From NCBI GenBank assembly GCA_964409685.1, contig CAYPEJ010000009.1, positions 62,001 through 126,000 of the forward strand: a DNA stretch of 64,000 nt. Direction: 5' to 3'. Position numbers and translations under genes: made by a program. Each line of letters begins with the position of its first letter. The first letter of the stretch is position 1. Of the stretch, positions 1-9,490 are shown piece after piece. The stretch comes from Clostridium_AI sp964409685. Its GTDB lineage: Bacteria; Bacillota; Clostridia; Lachnospirales; Lachnospiraceae. The notes below the pieces were generated by a model that made no database searches, had not been told where the DNA came from, and saw only the letters and a list, made by a program, of their open reading frames with translations.

Positions 1-1
1 T

Positions 2-361
2 GATAAGTGTGATATGGACTTTATGGCGCATCAAGATGAAAAGCCGGAATGCGATATACCAATCGTTATTGAGAAGATGCAAGCATTGTTAGAGAAAAAT
101 AATCTTACGGTAAATGATATTAGTGGTTTTTGTTTTTCTCAATATGTAAAAGCAAACAATATGAAGATAATGGAAGCTCTAGGAATTGGAGAGGAAAAAT
201 GTCCATTTGTGGGGGATATCTATGCATATACAGGTGGATGTAGTCCATTTTTAGCACTCAATAAGTTAGTAGAAGAAGAAAAAATCAAGAGGGGGGATTT
301 TGTTTTATTTTGGACAATTGGTTCAGCAATGCAACATATATTCATTCTTATGAAATATTAA
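2..361 (+). CDS. KAS III-like 3-oxoacyl-ACP synthase, C-terminal part
   Basis: The reading frame is open from the window edge, so the N-terminus lies outside. The visible ~119 residues match the C-terminal half of a FabH/KAS III thiolase-fold enzyme. The Q-x4-N block (SQYVKANNMKIMEALGI) sits where FabH has its HQAN active-site motif. The TGGCSPFLAL stretch follows, and then the GDFVLFWTIGSAMQ strand that normally closes the fold. Such enzymes condense an acyl thioester with malonyl-ACP. The usual His of HQAN is replaced here (SQYVKAN), so this may be a secondary-metabolite or divergent KAS III rather than the housekeeping FabH. The catalytic Cys is not in view. Confidence 0.6.
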   Translation, partial: DKCDMDFMAHQDEKPECDIPIVIEKMQALLEKNNLTVNDISGFCFSQYVKANNMKIMEALGIGEEKCPFVGDIYAYTGGCSPFLALNKLVEEEKIKRGDFVLFWTIGSAMQHIFILMKY

Positions 362-407
362 TTAGGAATTATGATTAACATTAAAAAGGACTATCAGGAG
401 GATTAAT

Positions 408-1997
408 ATGGAGTTAAATAGAAAGCAATTAATGAGAGCAAATAAAGTAATGTTTCTTACAGTACTAGTATTATGCATTATAATGGGATTGACAAATATA
501 GCGTTACTAGCACAAAATGGACATTTTTTACATGTATTTTTAATATCATTTTTTACGATTAGTGGAATTGTACTATCCATTTCTTATAAGCTATTTAAGG
601 AAGATAAACGAGCAATGTATGTAATGAGTGTAATATGGATTATTATGTGTATTTTGGGAACTTTTTCGGTTGGAGTTAATAACACATATTCAGTTGGTTT
701 TACTGTGATGATAGTAAGTGTAGTATATGTTAATGTAAAGTTGACAACAGTGATTAATGTTACAACAGCAATCATATATGTCATTGATTTTATATATATA
801 GCGGCAATAAAGCATGAAGTGCTAGATGAAAAACATGTATCCATGTTAGTTATGATGACACCTATTGTTTTTGTAGCAACAATATTGATAACAAAATTAT
901 TTCAAAGAATGTCCATTGAAAACGCACAGGAACTGAATGAAAGGATAGAAGCACAAGGGTATATAGTAAATGAGGTATCCCTAACAACGGATAAGGTTTC
1001 TGCCATTTTTAAGGACATTGTTTCCAACTTAGCAATCATTAATAATGAAGCAGATAGAAACAGATTGTCTATGAGTAACGTTGCAGCAAGTATGGAAAAC
1101 ACAGCAGAAGAAATACAAAATCAAGCGTTATCTACCAGTCACATTCAATCTATCATTAGCCAGACAGAAGGTAGAGCAAATATTGTGAATAGTACGGCAC
1201 ATTCCGTATTGAAAAATGTACAAGCAGGTGTTGAATTATCCCAAACAGTAAGTGAACACTCTGATAAAGTTAATGTGTATACCAATAGAATGTCTGAGAT
1301 GATGAATGCTCTATCTCAAAAAGTAGGCGATGTATCAACCATTGTAGAAACTATTTTAAATATCTCAGATCAAACAAATTTACTTGCATTGAATGCGTCC
1401 ATTGAAGCTGCCAGGGCAGGGGAAGCAGGACGTGGATTTGCAGTGGTAGCAGATGAAATTCGAGTTCTGTCAGAAGATACAAGATTATCGACAAGTAAGA
1501 TTACCGATATTATCAATGACTTAACCATTGCAGCAAATGATACTCTTGGTATCTTAGGTGAGTCTGTAGCAAGCATTAAAGTACAGGGTGAAAAAGTTGA
1601 GGAGATGAACCAAAACTTTGCACAAACTGGTGACGATATTAAAAATCTGATTTCATTATTAGATGAAATACAAAGAGATATTTCTACATTGTACTCATCC
1701 AATCAAGTCATTGTAGATGCGATTAGTCAGTTATCTGGTACTACAGAAGAAGTTTCAGCAGTATCTCAAGAAGGTCTTGATATTAGTAATTTGATTATGG
1801 ATAAGATGGATGAATTTACTAAATTAATTGGAGAGATTAATTCATTAGTTGGAGATTTAGAGAGAATTGTTGTTACAAAGAAAGCCGATAAGGATGAAAA
1901 TACAGAAAGTACAGAAGAAGAGACAATGTCCCTTGAAATAGAGAAGGATGTGAAAGAAAAACAAGAAATTGATTCGAATGCTGAAACTGAGATATAA
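408..1997 (+). CDS. methyl-accepting chemotaxis protein with six-helix membrane domain
   Basis: A chemoreceptor of 529 aa. About six hydrophobic helices fill residues 14-165, with no large extracellular loop, so the sensor is probably membrane-embedded rather than a periplasmic-type binding domain. A long coiled coil follows, containing the highly conserved MCP hairpin tip (DQTNLLALNASIEAARAGE, about residues 320-340), which docks CheA/CheW. The tail (after about residue 490) is acidic and Glu-rich. The GGAGG ribosome site lies eight bases before the ATG. The gene stands alone, with no che genes nearby, and ends in a terminator shared with the convergent GH42 gene. Confidence 0.92.
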   Translation: MELNRKQLMRANKVMFLTVLVLCIIMGLTNIALLAQNGHFLHVFLISFFTISGIVLSISYKLFKEDKRAMYVMSVIWIIMCILGTFSVGVNNTYSVGFTVMIVSVVYVNVKLTTVINVTTAIIYVIDFIYIAAIKHEVLDEKHVSMLVMMTPIVFVATILITKLFQRMSIENAQELNERIEAQGYIVNEVSLTTDKVSAIFKDIVSNLAIINNEADRNRLSMSNVAASMENTAEEIQNQALSTSHIQSIISQTEGRANIVNSTAHSVLKNVQAGVELSQTVSEHSDKVNVYTNRMSEMMNALSQKVGDVSTIVETILNISDQTNLLALNASIEAARAGEAGRGFAVVADEIRVLSEDTRLSTSKITDIINDLTIAANDTLGILGESVASIKVQGEKVEEMNQNFAQTGDDIKNLISLLDEIQRDISTLYSSNQVIVDAISQLSGTTEEVSAVSQEGLDISNLIMDKMDEFTKLIGEINSLVGDLERIVVTKKADKDENTESTEEETMSLEIEKDVKEKQEIDSNAETEI

Positions 1998-2036
1998 TTT
2001 TGAATATCATATGTAAAGTAATATAGAACAATATAG

Positions 2037-2087
2037 AAAGAAGCCAATTCTTATGCAATTTAGCACAATAGAGTTGACTTCTTTTTA
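2037..2087. terminator. bidirectional terminator between MCP and GH42 genes
   Basis: An imperfect stem pairs AAGAAGCCAATTC with GAGTTGACTTCTT around a ~20-base loop, followed by T5. The A-run on the other side gives a U-run for the minus-strand transcript, so it can serve both convergent genes. Confidence 0.6.
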
Positions 2088-2105
2088 TATTACGATATAT
2101 GAGTT

Positions 2106-4127
2106 CTACAATTCCACATCACCGATCACGATTACTAGATTCCAAGGCTCTAGTACTAGCTTATCACCCTTATCAATATCTTCTTCCACCAATTCATCAT
2201 TTTTTAGAATCATTCTACCTTTTTCGCCTTCGTAAATAGTAGAAATCCTCTCATTAGAGAAGTTAAAAGCAAATGTCATATCATCACCAAATTGATTAAT
2301 TCCCCTACGAACTACAATAGGGAAACGTTTTTTAGACATTTTTATGTCTGCAATCTTAAGAATCTTCTTAAGTAGCTTCTGTAATTCATTTTTCTTAAAA
2401 TAGCAACCCACATAAGTAGCAGTACCCTTACCAAACTCATTATGTGTTACACTTGCATAACCTTGATAAGGAATCGAATTATAATATCTCCAAGCGTCTG
2501 CAGTAGTTGGACGAAGTAATTCCATCCATTCATGAGCATGTACAACATTTGTCTCAAACTTCATACATACATCCACTGGATTAGTAAATTGGTCATAGGT
2601 CATACCAAAACATTCTGTCATGCCACTAGGTTGTTGTTCGCAAGAGATTTTTAAGTTTTCATCCGCAAAGAAAGATTTAAAAGATGCAACTAAATGTCCA
2701 CCATTTTTCGTATATTTAATTAGTCTATTTTTAAGTTTTGTAGACGCACAGTAAAGAGCAGGAACAATAAGTACTTTATAGTTCGATAAATGATCATCAC
2801 CACTAGAAACAACATCATATTCCACATTCATTTCATGTAACGCATCGGCAAACCAACGGGCGATGTCATTATATTTAAGATTATCGCTTATTGGGAACCA
2901 TTTCATTCCAGACATAGACTGTGTATCTAACATAATGGCAACTTGATTATTTTTCGTTAAATGTAATAAATCATCACCGATCACCTCAAACTCATGTCCC
3001 ATTTTCTTAGCTTCTTGATAAGTTGCATTTTCTTGCAAATCATGACTTAATACACCCTTCCAATAACTTTCCTTTGCATTGTGGATGGAATGCCAGTGCC
3101 AGTACATAACAGAATCAGCACCATTTGCAAGGTGGAAATAACCTTGTAGTCTTAACTGATTTGGATATGGAAGCCAATTGGTGTTTCCTTGAGCTTGGGT
3201 TTCTAAAATAAGATAATTTGGTTGTCCGACTTGTTTTGCAACTGCACGACCGATAGAGCCTCCAAAAGTAATCTCTGCACCAGTAAGATGACTTTGACTT
3301 GGATGATATAAATCAAAACCAGGCAAGCTTAATGATTTTACTGCTTCAAACTGATCTACTTCTGGTTGCATCCCATAACTGTAATCACGCCAATCATAGT
3401 CGAAGTTATGAGTAATAAATTGGTTTTCGTGGGTATATTCCTTCACAATATTACTTTGCCAAGCTAAAAATTCTGTGACTAAGTAACGTTGATATCGTTC
3501 ATATTCTGCACCTAAACTTCCATTAATAGTACCTCGAATATCAGGGAAGTCCTCCCATGCGTTAATTCGATTACTCCAATAAGAAAGACCATATTCTTCG
3601 TTCATTTCTTCTATGGAATGGAATTTTTTTTGTAAGTACGCGATAAATCTTTTTTGTGCATATGTAGAACATGTGTCATAGGATTTCGTCTCATTATCTA
3701 ATTGAAATCCAATAACATTTGGATAATCTTTTACTTGCTCCATCATTTTGCGAATAATGCGTTCTGCATGAAAAAGGTAGTTTGGATTGGTAATATCCAT
3801 ATTTTGACGATGTCCGTAACGACAAGGACCATCGTGAGTTTCTGTTAATATATCAGGGTGTTTACGGACTAACCAAGTTGGAACTGCATATGTTGGAGTG
3901 CCAACGATAACCGAAAGATTATATTTTTGAGCAGTTTCAATGGTTCGAGTTAATAGGGAAAAGTCAAATGTTCCATCTTGTGGTTCCCATGTGCTCCATG
4001 TAGATTCACCAATACGAATGGTGTTCATGCCAGCATCTTTCATCATTTGCATATCTTGCTCCATGCGTTCGTATGGCATATATTCTGGATAATATGCAGT
4101 TCCAAAAATTAAATCGTGTATTTTCAT
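2106..4127 (-). CDS. ganA: GH42 beta-galactosidase (GanA-like)
   Basis: A GH42 retaining beta-galactosidase of 673 aa. It opens with the family hallmark FGTAYYPEYMP and IRIGESTWSTWEPQDG. The acid/base Glu is E146 in FQLDNET and the nucleophile is E309 in LILETQAQG. No signal peptide is present, so it acts in the cytoplasm on imported galacto-oligosaccharides. The start is at 4127: AGGGAG lies just upstream, whereas the 58 codons further upstream in frame lack a ribosome site and run over the operator. It is divergent from the lacI-type gene and carries a LacI operator at its -10. In Bacillus the equivalent gene (ganA) sits inside the gan operon; here it is separate but linked. Confidence 0.93.
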   Translation of the reverse strand: MKIHDLIFGTAYYPEYMPYERMEQDMQMMKDAGMNTIRIGESTWSTWEPQDGTFDFSLLTRTIETAQKYNLSVIVGTPTYAVPTWLVRKHPDILTETHDGPCRYGHRQNMDITNPNYLFHAERIIRKMMEQVKDYPNVIGFQLDNETKSYDTCSTYAQKRFIAYLQKKFHSIEEMNEEYGLSYWSNRINAWEDFPDIRGTINGSLGAEYERYQRYLVTEFLAWQSNIVKEYTHENQFITHNFDYDWRDYSYGMQPEVDQFEAVKSLSLPGFDLYHPSQSHLTGAEITFGGSIGRAVAKQVGQPNYLILETQAQGNTNWLPYPNQLRLQGYFHLANGADSVMYWHWHSIHNAKESYWKGVLSHDLQENATYQEAKKMGHEFEVIGDDLLHLTKNNQVAIMLDTQSMSGMKWFPISDNLKYNDIARWFADALHEMNVEYDVVSSGDDHLSNYKVLIVPALYCASTKLKNRLIKYTKNGGHLVASFKSFFADENLKISCEQQPSGMTECFGMTYDQFTNPVDVCMKFETNVVHAHEWMELLRPTTADAWRYYNSIPYQGYASVTHNEFGKGTATYVGCYFKKNELQKLLKKILKIADIKMSKKRFPIVVRRGINQFGDDMTFAFNFSNERISTIYEGEKGRMILKNDELVEEDIDKGDKLVLEPWNLVIVIGDVEL

Positions 4128-4229
4128 ATGAAGTCTCCCTTGTAACATTGCATAAATTTTTTTGGTGCAAAACGGCTCTGTATGATCTTGACGAATGAAT
4201 TGAGTATTTGTTACTCTATTAGCAAGAGC

Positions 4230-4256
4230 AACCGTTTGCGCATATAACTTATTATA
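4230..4256 (-). promoter_or_regulatory. GH42 promoter -10 with LacI-type operator
   Basis: On the minus strand TATAAT (4256-4251) is followed by the operator half TGCGCAAACGGTT (4242-4230). The same 13-mer occurs at 5535-5547, and a close variant forms the perfect palindrome at 5689-5709. The position at the transcription start suits repression. Confidence 0.72.
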
Positions 4257-4462
4257 GCATATGATAATAAAATATACTAGATAATACCATACAAAGGTCA
4301 AAGTTGCGACAGGAAAGTTTATCTGTGATACAATATTGTAAGTGCCAGCGTGTTTTGCAAAATTTATTCACAGGATATAGGCGGATGCTGTATACATAGT
4401 AAAAATAGAATAAGTGAAATATTGCAAGTATCACAAAAGAAGGGATTTTTGGGAGGGTTATT

Positions 4463-5476
4463 ATGGACCATAAGCTAAGTTTTAAAGAGAACTTGACAAT
4501 TGGAGACGTTGCAGAAGCTCTTGGTGTATCAAAAACCACAGTTTCGCGTGCAATTTCAGGGAAAGGACGAATTGGTGCTGCAACAAGGAATAAAGTATTA
4601 GATTACATAGAGGAACACCACTATAAGCCAAGTACCATTGCAAAAGGATTAGCACAATCAAAAACATTTAATATTTGTGTCACCATACCAAATGAATGTG
4701 GGGCGAGTGAACAAGTATTTTTTCAGACGGTGCTCGTTGGAATATGTAATTATTTGTCCATACGAGACTATGATGTGATAATTGCCAGCATATCAGACAG
4801 CGATATTTCCAATTTGAAACGAATTATATCTAATCAGAAAGTGGATGGAGTGATTGTAACAAGAACTTATAGTGAAGGTGGAGTCGTGGAGTTTTTGAAG
4901 GAATCAAAAGTGCCATTTGTAACATTAGGGCTTTATCCAGATGATTCCGTTATTCAGATTGACGCGAATCATACAGAAGGGTGTAAGGAATTGACTTCAC
5001 TTTTACTTATGCGTGGATTTCAGAAAATTGCATTAATTGGAGGGAATACCAAGCACATTGTAACAGCCAGTCGCTACAAAGGCTTTGAAGAAGCTTATCA
5101 AGAATATGGAAAAGAAATCGATCGGACATTAGTGTATGAAAATGCAATGACTCCTGTTATGGTAGAAAAAGCAGTAGAAGATGCAGTAAAGCGAAACGTA
5201 GATTGTGTTTTATGCATGGATGATAGCATTTGCAATTTTGTACTTCATAAGTGCAATCAAGATGGGATTCATATTCCAGATGATATCCGTGTAGCATCTT
5301 TCTTTAATAGTAGTATCTTGGAAAATAATAGGCCATCCATTACCTGCCTGAATTTCGATATTAACGAAGAGGGAATTGTGGCTGCAAAAACTATTTTGGA
5401 TCTGTTAGAAGGCGAAACGGTTTCTAACATTACAAAATTGGGATACCAAGTAGTGCTTAAAAATTCAACAAAGTAA
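4463..5476 (+). CDS. ganR: LacI-family transcriptional regulator (GanR-like)
   Basis: A LacI/GalR repressor of 337 aa. The N-terminal helix-turn-helix (IGDVAEALGVSKTTVSRAISG, residues ~12-32) and hinge helix (KPSTIAKGLAQ) are intact, followed by a periplasmic-binding-protein-like sugar sensor domain. Its residues 8-10 of the recognition helix region (KTTVSRAI) match classical family members. It sits between the GH42 gene and the transporter operon, and three shared operator-like sites flank it (4230, 5535, 5689). The likely inducer is a galactan oligosaccharide; that is inference from context. The start has GGAGGG seven bases upstream. Confidence 0.9.
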   Translation: MDHKLSFKENLTIGDVAEALGVSKTTVSRAISGKGRIGAATRNKVLDYIEEHHYKPSTIAKGLAQSKTFNICVTIPNECGASEQVFFQTVLVGICNYLSIRDYDVIIASISDSDISNLKRIISNQKVDGVIVTRTYSEGGVVEFLKESKVPFVTLGLYPDDSVIQIDANHTEGCKELTSLLLMRGFQKIALIGGNTKHIVTASRYKGFEEAYQEYGKEIDRTLVYENAMTPVMVEKAVEDAVKRNVDCVLCMDDSICNFVLHKCNQDGIHIPDDIRVASFFNSSILENNRPSITCLNFDINEEGIVAAKTILDLLEGETVSNITKLGYQVVLKNSTK

Positions 5477-5534
5477 TGTAATAGGTAATTTATAATGTAT
5501 CAACTAAGTTATGTATTTAACTAAAATGAACTAA

Positions 5535-5547
5535 TGCGCAAACGGTT
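5535..5547 (+). promoter_or_regulatory. upstream LacI-type operator half-site
   Basis: TGCGCAAACGGTT is identical to the site at the GH42 promoter (inverted there). It lies ~150 bp upstream of the palindromic operator at 5689-5709, a distance compatible with repressor looping. Confidence 0.55.
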
Positions 5548-5645
5548 GTTAAGTTAAAAATTGCATCCAGTTTCGAGCATTAGTTTTTATTATTTTTTGT
5601 TATATTTGTACAGAAAATAAATTATTATCTAATAGTTTTTATGCA

Positions 5646-5709
5646 TTGACAATAATATATTAATCTTTTATACTCTTATGTATAGAACAACCGATTGCGC
5701 AAATCGGTT
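5646..5709 (+). promoter_or_regulatory. promoter and palindromic operator of the transporter operon
   Basis: A near-consensus promoter: TTGACA (5646-5651), 17-base spacer, TATACT (5669-5674). About eight bases past the expected start is a perfect inverted repeat, AACCGATT and AATCGGTT around GCGCA (5689-5709). A LacI-family repressor bound there would block transcription of the operon starting at 5772. Confidence 0.8.
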
Positions 5710-5771
5710 AGAGGTATATATAATTAAATAAGGTGCCATAACTAGGAATGGCCGAAATCGGGAGGAATACT

Positions 5772-7058
5772 ATGAGAAAGAAAGCTTTAGCTATGTTATT
5801 ATCTTTAACAGTTGCTGCATCATTAACAGCATGTGGAAGCAACAACAATGCAAGTAGCAATGATGTGCAAACATCACAAGAAGCACAAGGAGATGCAACA
5901 GGAGAGAAAGAGACTGTAACATTAACTGTTTGGGGAGCGGAAGAAGACCAGACTATGCTACAAGAAATGATTGATGAATTCAAAGTTACATATGCAGACA
6001 CAGCAGATTGGAATATCTCACTTGGTGTAGAATCCGAATCTAGTGCAAAAGATACGATATTAACAGATATTGAAGCAGCAGCAGATGTTTTCGCATTTGC
6101 AGACGACCAATTGAATGTATTAGTAGATGCTGGTGCACTTCAACCAATTGAAATGAACACAGACGCAGTGATAGAAGCTTGTGGTGGTGCTGAATCTGGT
6201 GCGGTTCAAGCAGCTTCTAAAGATGGAAAATTATATGCTTATCCAATGACAGCAGATAATGGATATTTTATGTTCTATAATTCAGAATATTTTACAGAAG
6301 ATGATGTTAAGACTTTAGATAAAATGTTAGAGATTGCAGAAAGCAACGGAAAACATGTATCTATGAAGATGGATGATGGCTGGTATTTATACTCCTTCTT
6401 TAAAGGTGCAGGTTTAGACTTAACTTTAAATGAAGATGGTAAAACAAATTCATGTAACTGGAATGCAACAGATACAGCTATTACAGGTGTTCAAGTTACA
6501 GAAGCGTTACTAAATATTTCTGCAAATCCTGGCTATATTAGTTGTACAGATGAAGCTTTCGTAACAGGTGTAAAAGATGGTTCTATCATTGCTGGTGTAA
6601 ATGGTACATGGAATGCGTCTGTGGCAGAAGAAGCATGGGGCGAAAACTACGCAGCCGTAAAACTTCCTACTTACACATGTAACAATGAACAAGTTCAGAT
6701 GTCTTCCTTCGCTGGTTACAAATTAATTGGTGTAAATGCTTATTCTGAATTCCCAGGATACGCTATGATGTTAGGTGAATTCTTAACAAACTACGATAAC
6801 CAAGTGAAACGTTTTGAACAAAGAGGTCTTGGTCCAGCCAATATTGAAGCAGCAGCTTCCGAAGCTGTTAAAGCATCACCAGCTATCGCAGCATTATCCG
6901 AACAATCTCAATTCGCTACAGTACAACGTGTTGGTGATAAATATTGGTCTCCAGCAGAGACATATGGTGCGATTATCATTGCAGGAAATGACAAAGGAGA
7001 AGACTATCAAGCGCTTGTAGATAATCTAGTAGAAGGTATTACAGCAGCAGTGGAATAG
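5772..7058 (+). CDS. ganS: sugar ABC transporter substrate-binding lipoprotein (GanS-like)
   Basis: An extracellular sugar-binding protein of 428 aa. The signal peptide MRKKALAMLLSLTVAASLTAC ends in a lipobox (LTAC), so the protein is a lipid-anchored receptor. A Ser/Asn-rich tether follows, then the maltodextrin-binding-type fold (VTLTVWGAEEDQTMLQEMIDEF; YPMTADNGYFMFYN). The start at 5772 is set by GGAGG at 5761-5765; an in-frame upstream codon at 5748 overlaps that ribosome site. It heads the import operon with two permeases. No ATPase gene is present, so a shared MsmX-type ATPase elsewhere would power it, as known for the gan and mdx systems. Confidence 0.92.
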   Translation: MRKKALAMLLSLTVAASLTACGSNNNASSNDVQTSQEAQGDATGEKETVTLTVWGAEEDQTMLQEMIDEFKVTYADTADWNISLGVESESSAKDTILTDIEAAADVFAFADDQLNVLVDAGALQPIEMNTDAVIEACGGAESGAVQAASKDGKLYAYPMTADNGYFMFYNSEYFTEDDVKTLDKMLEIAESNGKHVSMKMDDGWYLYSFFKGAGLDLTLNEDGKTNSCNWNATDTAITGVQVTEALLNISANPGYISCTDEAFVTGVKDGSIIAGVNGTWNASVAEEAWGENYAAVKLPTYTCNNEQVQMSSFAGYKLIGVNAYSEFPGYAMMLGEFLTNYDNQVKRFEQRGLGPANIEAAASEAVKASPAIAALSEQSQFATVQRVGDKYWSPAETYGAIIIAGNDKGEDYQALVDNLVEGITAAVE

Positions 7059-7105
7059 ACATAGTTACATTTTACATGAAAATTTATTATTAAGCATTTT
7101 ATATT

Positions 7106-7138
7106 GGGGTTCTGTTGTGAGCTCAAACACAGAACCCC
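7106..7138 (+). promoter_or_regulatory. stem-loop between binding-protein and permease genes
   Basis: A perfect 10-bp stem (GGGGTTCTGT with ACAGAACCCC) and a 13-base loop, with no U-run after it. This is the usual place for an mRNA-stabilising or partial-readthrough hairpin that makes binding protein exceed permease. Confidence 0.7.
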
Positions 7139-7182
7139 AAATAAGAACTTGAAAAGACAAACTCTATAAAGGGAGTTATGCG

Positions 7183-8598
7183 ATGAAGAAAATAATTAGT
7201 AGTTTAGGTGAGATAGGAAAGGCCATAGTAAAAGGCGATCTATTTGTAAAGCTCTCCATGTTGATTATGGGAGCAGGTTATATTCGAAGAAAGCAATACA
7301 TAAAAGGGTTAATCGTAACCTTATTTCAATTTGCAACACTATTTTATATTGGTGTAATTGGTGCACCATACTTAGCGAAAATATCTACCCTTGGTACGGT
7401 ACAAAGGGAAATGGTATTTAACATCAAAACAATGAAAAATGAAGTGAATGACTATGATCATTCCTTTAAAATATTATTATTTGGAATCATAACAATACTT
7501 GTGATTCTTGCATTTATTGCATTATATTGTTGGAACTTAGTGAAAGTGTATCAACTTCAGTTAATGGCAAAACAAGGATTACATATTAATTCATTTAAAG
7601 AAGATATCAAATCTTATATGGATGAGAAGTTCCATGTAACGTTGTTGTTCTTTCCAATTATGGGTGTCGTTGTATTTACGATTATTCCGTTGATTATTAT
7701 GATTTCTGTGGCATTTACCAATTATGATCAGAATCATTTGCCACCATCCACTCTATTTACTTGGGTTGGAGTGAAGAACTTTGAAGCGTTACTTAGCAAT
7801 TCCTTGACATCGACATTTGGATATTCCTTTAGAAAAATTTTAGGATGGACATTGACATGGGCATTCTTTGCAACATTTACTACCTATATTGGTGGTGTGA
7901 TGCTTGCCATGTTTATTAACAATAAGAAGACAAAATGTCAGAAGCTTTGGAGAACTTTATTTATTATCTCTATCGCCGTACCACAGTTCGTTACATTATT
8001 GTTAGTTCGTAACTTCTTTGGTGACATTGGTATTGTAAATACGATTTGTTCCAACTTAGGGATAACGGACTTTCTAAAGGATATTGGACTAGTAAAAGAA
8101 AGTCTTAACTATATACCGTTTTTAACAGACCCGAACTGGGCTAAGTGTATGATTATCTTGATTAATATCTGGATTGGTGTTCCATATCTGATGCTAATTG
8201 CAACTGGGGTATTGATGAACATTCCTACAGAACTTACAGAGGCAGCTAAGATTGATGGGGCAAGTAACATTCAGTGTTTTATAAATATTACAATGCCTTA
8301 TATGTTATTTGTAACAGGACCTTATTTGGTAACAAGTTTTGTACAGAATATCAATAACTTTAACGTTATCTATCTATTAACACAAGATGTATACAAAACT
8401 CAGAACCAATTACTTGCCAATTCGGAAGCAAAAGAAGTGGATTTATTAGTAACATGGCTCTATCGTTTAACACAAGAGTACTACAACTATAAAATGGCAT
8501 CGGTTATCGGTATTGCAGTATTTGTTATTTGTGCTGGCTTTACACTGTTTCTATTTAACACGATGATCAAGGGTGACAAGGAGGAGGATTTCCAATAA
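7183..8598 (+). CDS. ganP: sugar ABC transporter permease (GanP/MalF-like)
   Basis: A MalF-type permease of 471 aa. The N-terminus has an extra segment (GYIRRKQYIKGLIVTLFQFATLF) and further membrane helices before the six-helix core, a layout known for MalF, MdxF and GanP. The ATPase-docking EAA loop is visible as LTEAAKIDGASNIQCFINITMP in the C-terminal third. It follows the binding-protein gene and overlaps the next permease by one base (TAATG), so translation is coupled. Predicted role: import of beta-galacto-oligosaccharides with the lipoprotein at 5772. Confidence 0.9.
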   Translation: MKKIISSLGEIGKAIVKGDLFVKLSMLIMGAGYIRRKQYIKGLIVTLFQFATLFYIGVIGAPYLAKISTLGTVQREMVFNIKTMKNEVNDYDHSFKILLFGIITILVILAFIALYCWNLVKVYQLQLMAKQGLHINSFKEDIKSYMDEKFHVTLLFFPIMGVVVFTIIPLIIMISVAFTNYDQNHLPPSTLFTWVGVKNFEALLSNSLTSTFGYSFRKILGWTLTWAFFATFTTYIGGVMLAMFINNKKTKCQKLWRTLFIISIAVPQFVTLLLVRNFFGDIGIVNTICSNLGITDFLKDIGLVKESLNYIPFLTDPNWAKCMIILINIWIGVPYLMLIATGVLMNIPTELTEAAKIDGASNIQCFINITMPYMLFVTGPYLVTSFVQNINNFNVIYLLTQDVYKTQNQLLANSEAKEVDLLVTWLYRLTQEYYNYKMASVIGIAVFVICAGFTLFLFNTMIKGDKEEDFQ

Positions 8599-9437
8599 TG
8601 AAAAGCGTAAAATCTGTATTCAGACACGTTGTGTTAGTATTCCTAGCTTTTATATGGTTAATCCCTATTATTTGGCTACTTTGCACATCTTTTAGTGGAT
8701 ACCCGGGAATTAATATTAGTTCATTTTTTCCTGAAAAATGGACACTTAAGAATTATCAATTGATTCTCTTTGGAGCCGACACCGTAGCACAATTTCCAAG
8801 ATGGTTTATGAATACACTGATCATTGCAATTTGTAGTTGCTTAATTTCTAGTAGTTTTGTACTTATGGTAAGTTATGCAATGAGTTGTATGCGATTTGGT
8901 TCTAGAAAGTTGTTGATGAACTTATCCGTAATTTTAAATTTATTCCCTGGATTCTTATCCATGATTGCAGTGTATTTTATTTTAAAATCCTTTAATCTAA
9001 CAAATAGCCATATCGGATTAATTCTAGTTTACTCAGGAAGTTCGGGGCTAGGATATCTGATTGCAAAGGGATTTTTCGATACAGTTCCAGTATCCTTAAG
9101 AGAAGCGGCTAGAATTGAAGGTGCAAATGAAGCGAAGGTATTTTGGAAAATTGTATTACCATTATCCAAACCTATTATTGTTTATACCGTTATTAACTCA
9201 TTTTTAGCACCTTGGATGGACTTTATCTTTGCGAAGATTATCTTAAATTCAGGTATTTCAAAAGATTGGACCGTATCCATTGGTTTATACAACATGTTAA
9301 ATAAAACACTGATTAATTCTTACTTTGCAAGATTCTGCGCAGGTGGTGTATTAGTATCAATTCCTATCTCCATCTTATTTATCATCATGCAGAAGTTTTA
9401 TGTAGAGGGAATTACTGGTGGTTCAGTAAAAGGTTAA
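8598..9437 (+). CDS. ganQ: sugar ABC transporter permease (GanQ/MalG-like)
   Basis: A MalG-type permease of 279 aa with six membrane helices. The EAA loop reads LREAARIEGANEAKVFWKIVLPLSKP, the standard docking site for the ATPase. GGAGGA lies eight bases before the ATG inside the end of the preceding gene, and start and stop overlap. It pairs with the MalF-type subunit to form the membrane channel. Confidence 0.92.
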   Translation: MKSVKSVFRHVVLVFLAFIWLIPIIWLLCTSFSGYPGINISSFFPEKWTLKNYQLILFGADTVAQFPRWFMNTLIIAICSCLISSSFVLMVSYAMSCMRFGSRKLLMNLSVILNLFPGFLSMIAVYFILKSFNLTNSHIGLILVYSGSSGLGYLIAKGFFDTVPVSLREAARIEGANEAKVFWKIVLPLSKPIIVYTVINSFLAPWMDFIFAKIILNSGISKDWTVSIGLYNMLNKTLINSYFARFCAGGVLVSIPISILFIIMQKFYVEGITGGSVKG

Positions 9438-9490
9438 AATATAGGTAAAAATAATTGGAAAAATTGTAATAGACATAAAGGAGAAAAAAC

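Noticed and set aside
4128..4301. 58-residue N-terminal extension of the GH42 protein
   Set aside because: Covers the -10 and operator, lacks a ribosome site, and precedes the family's normal start MKIHDLIFGTAYYPE.
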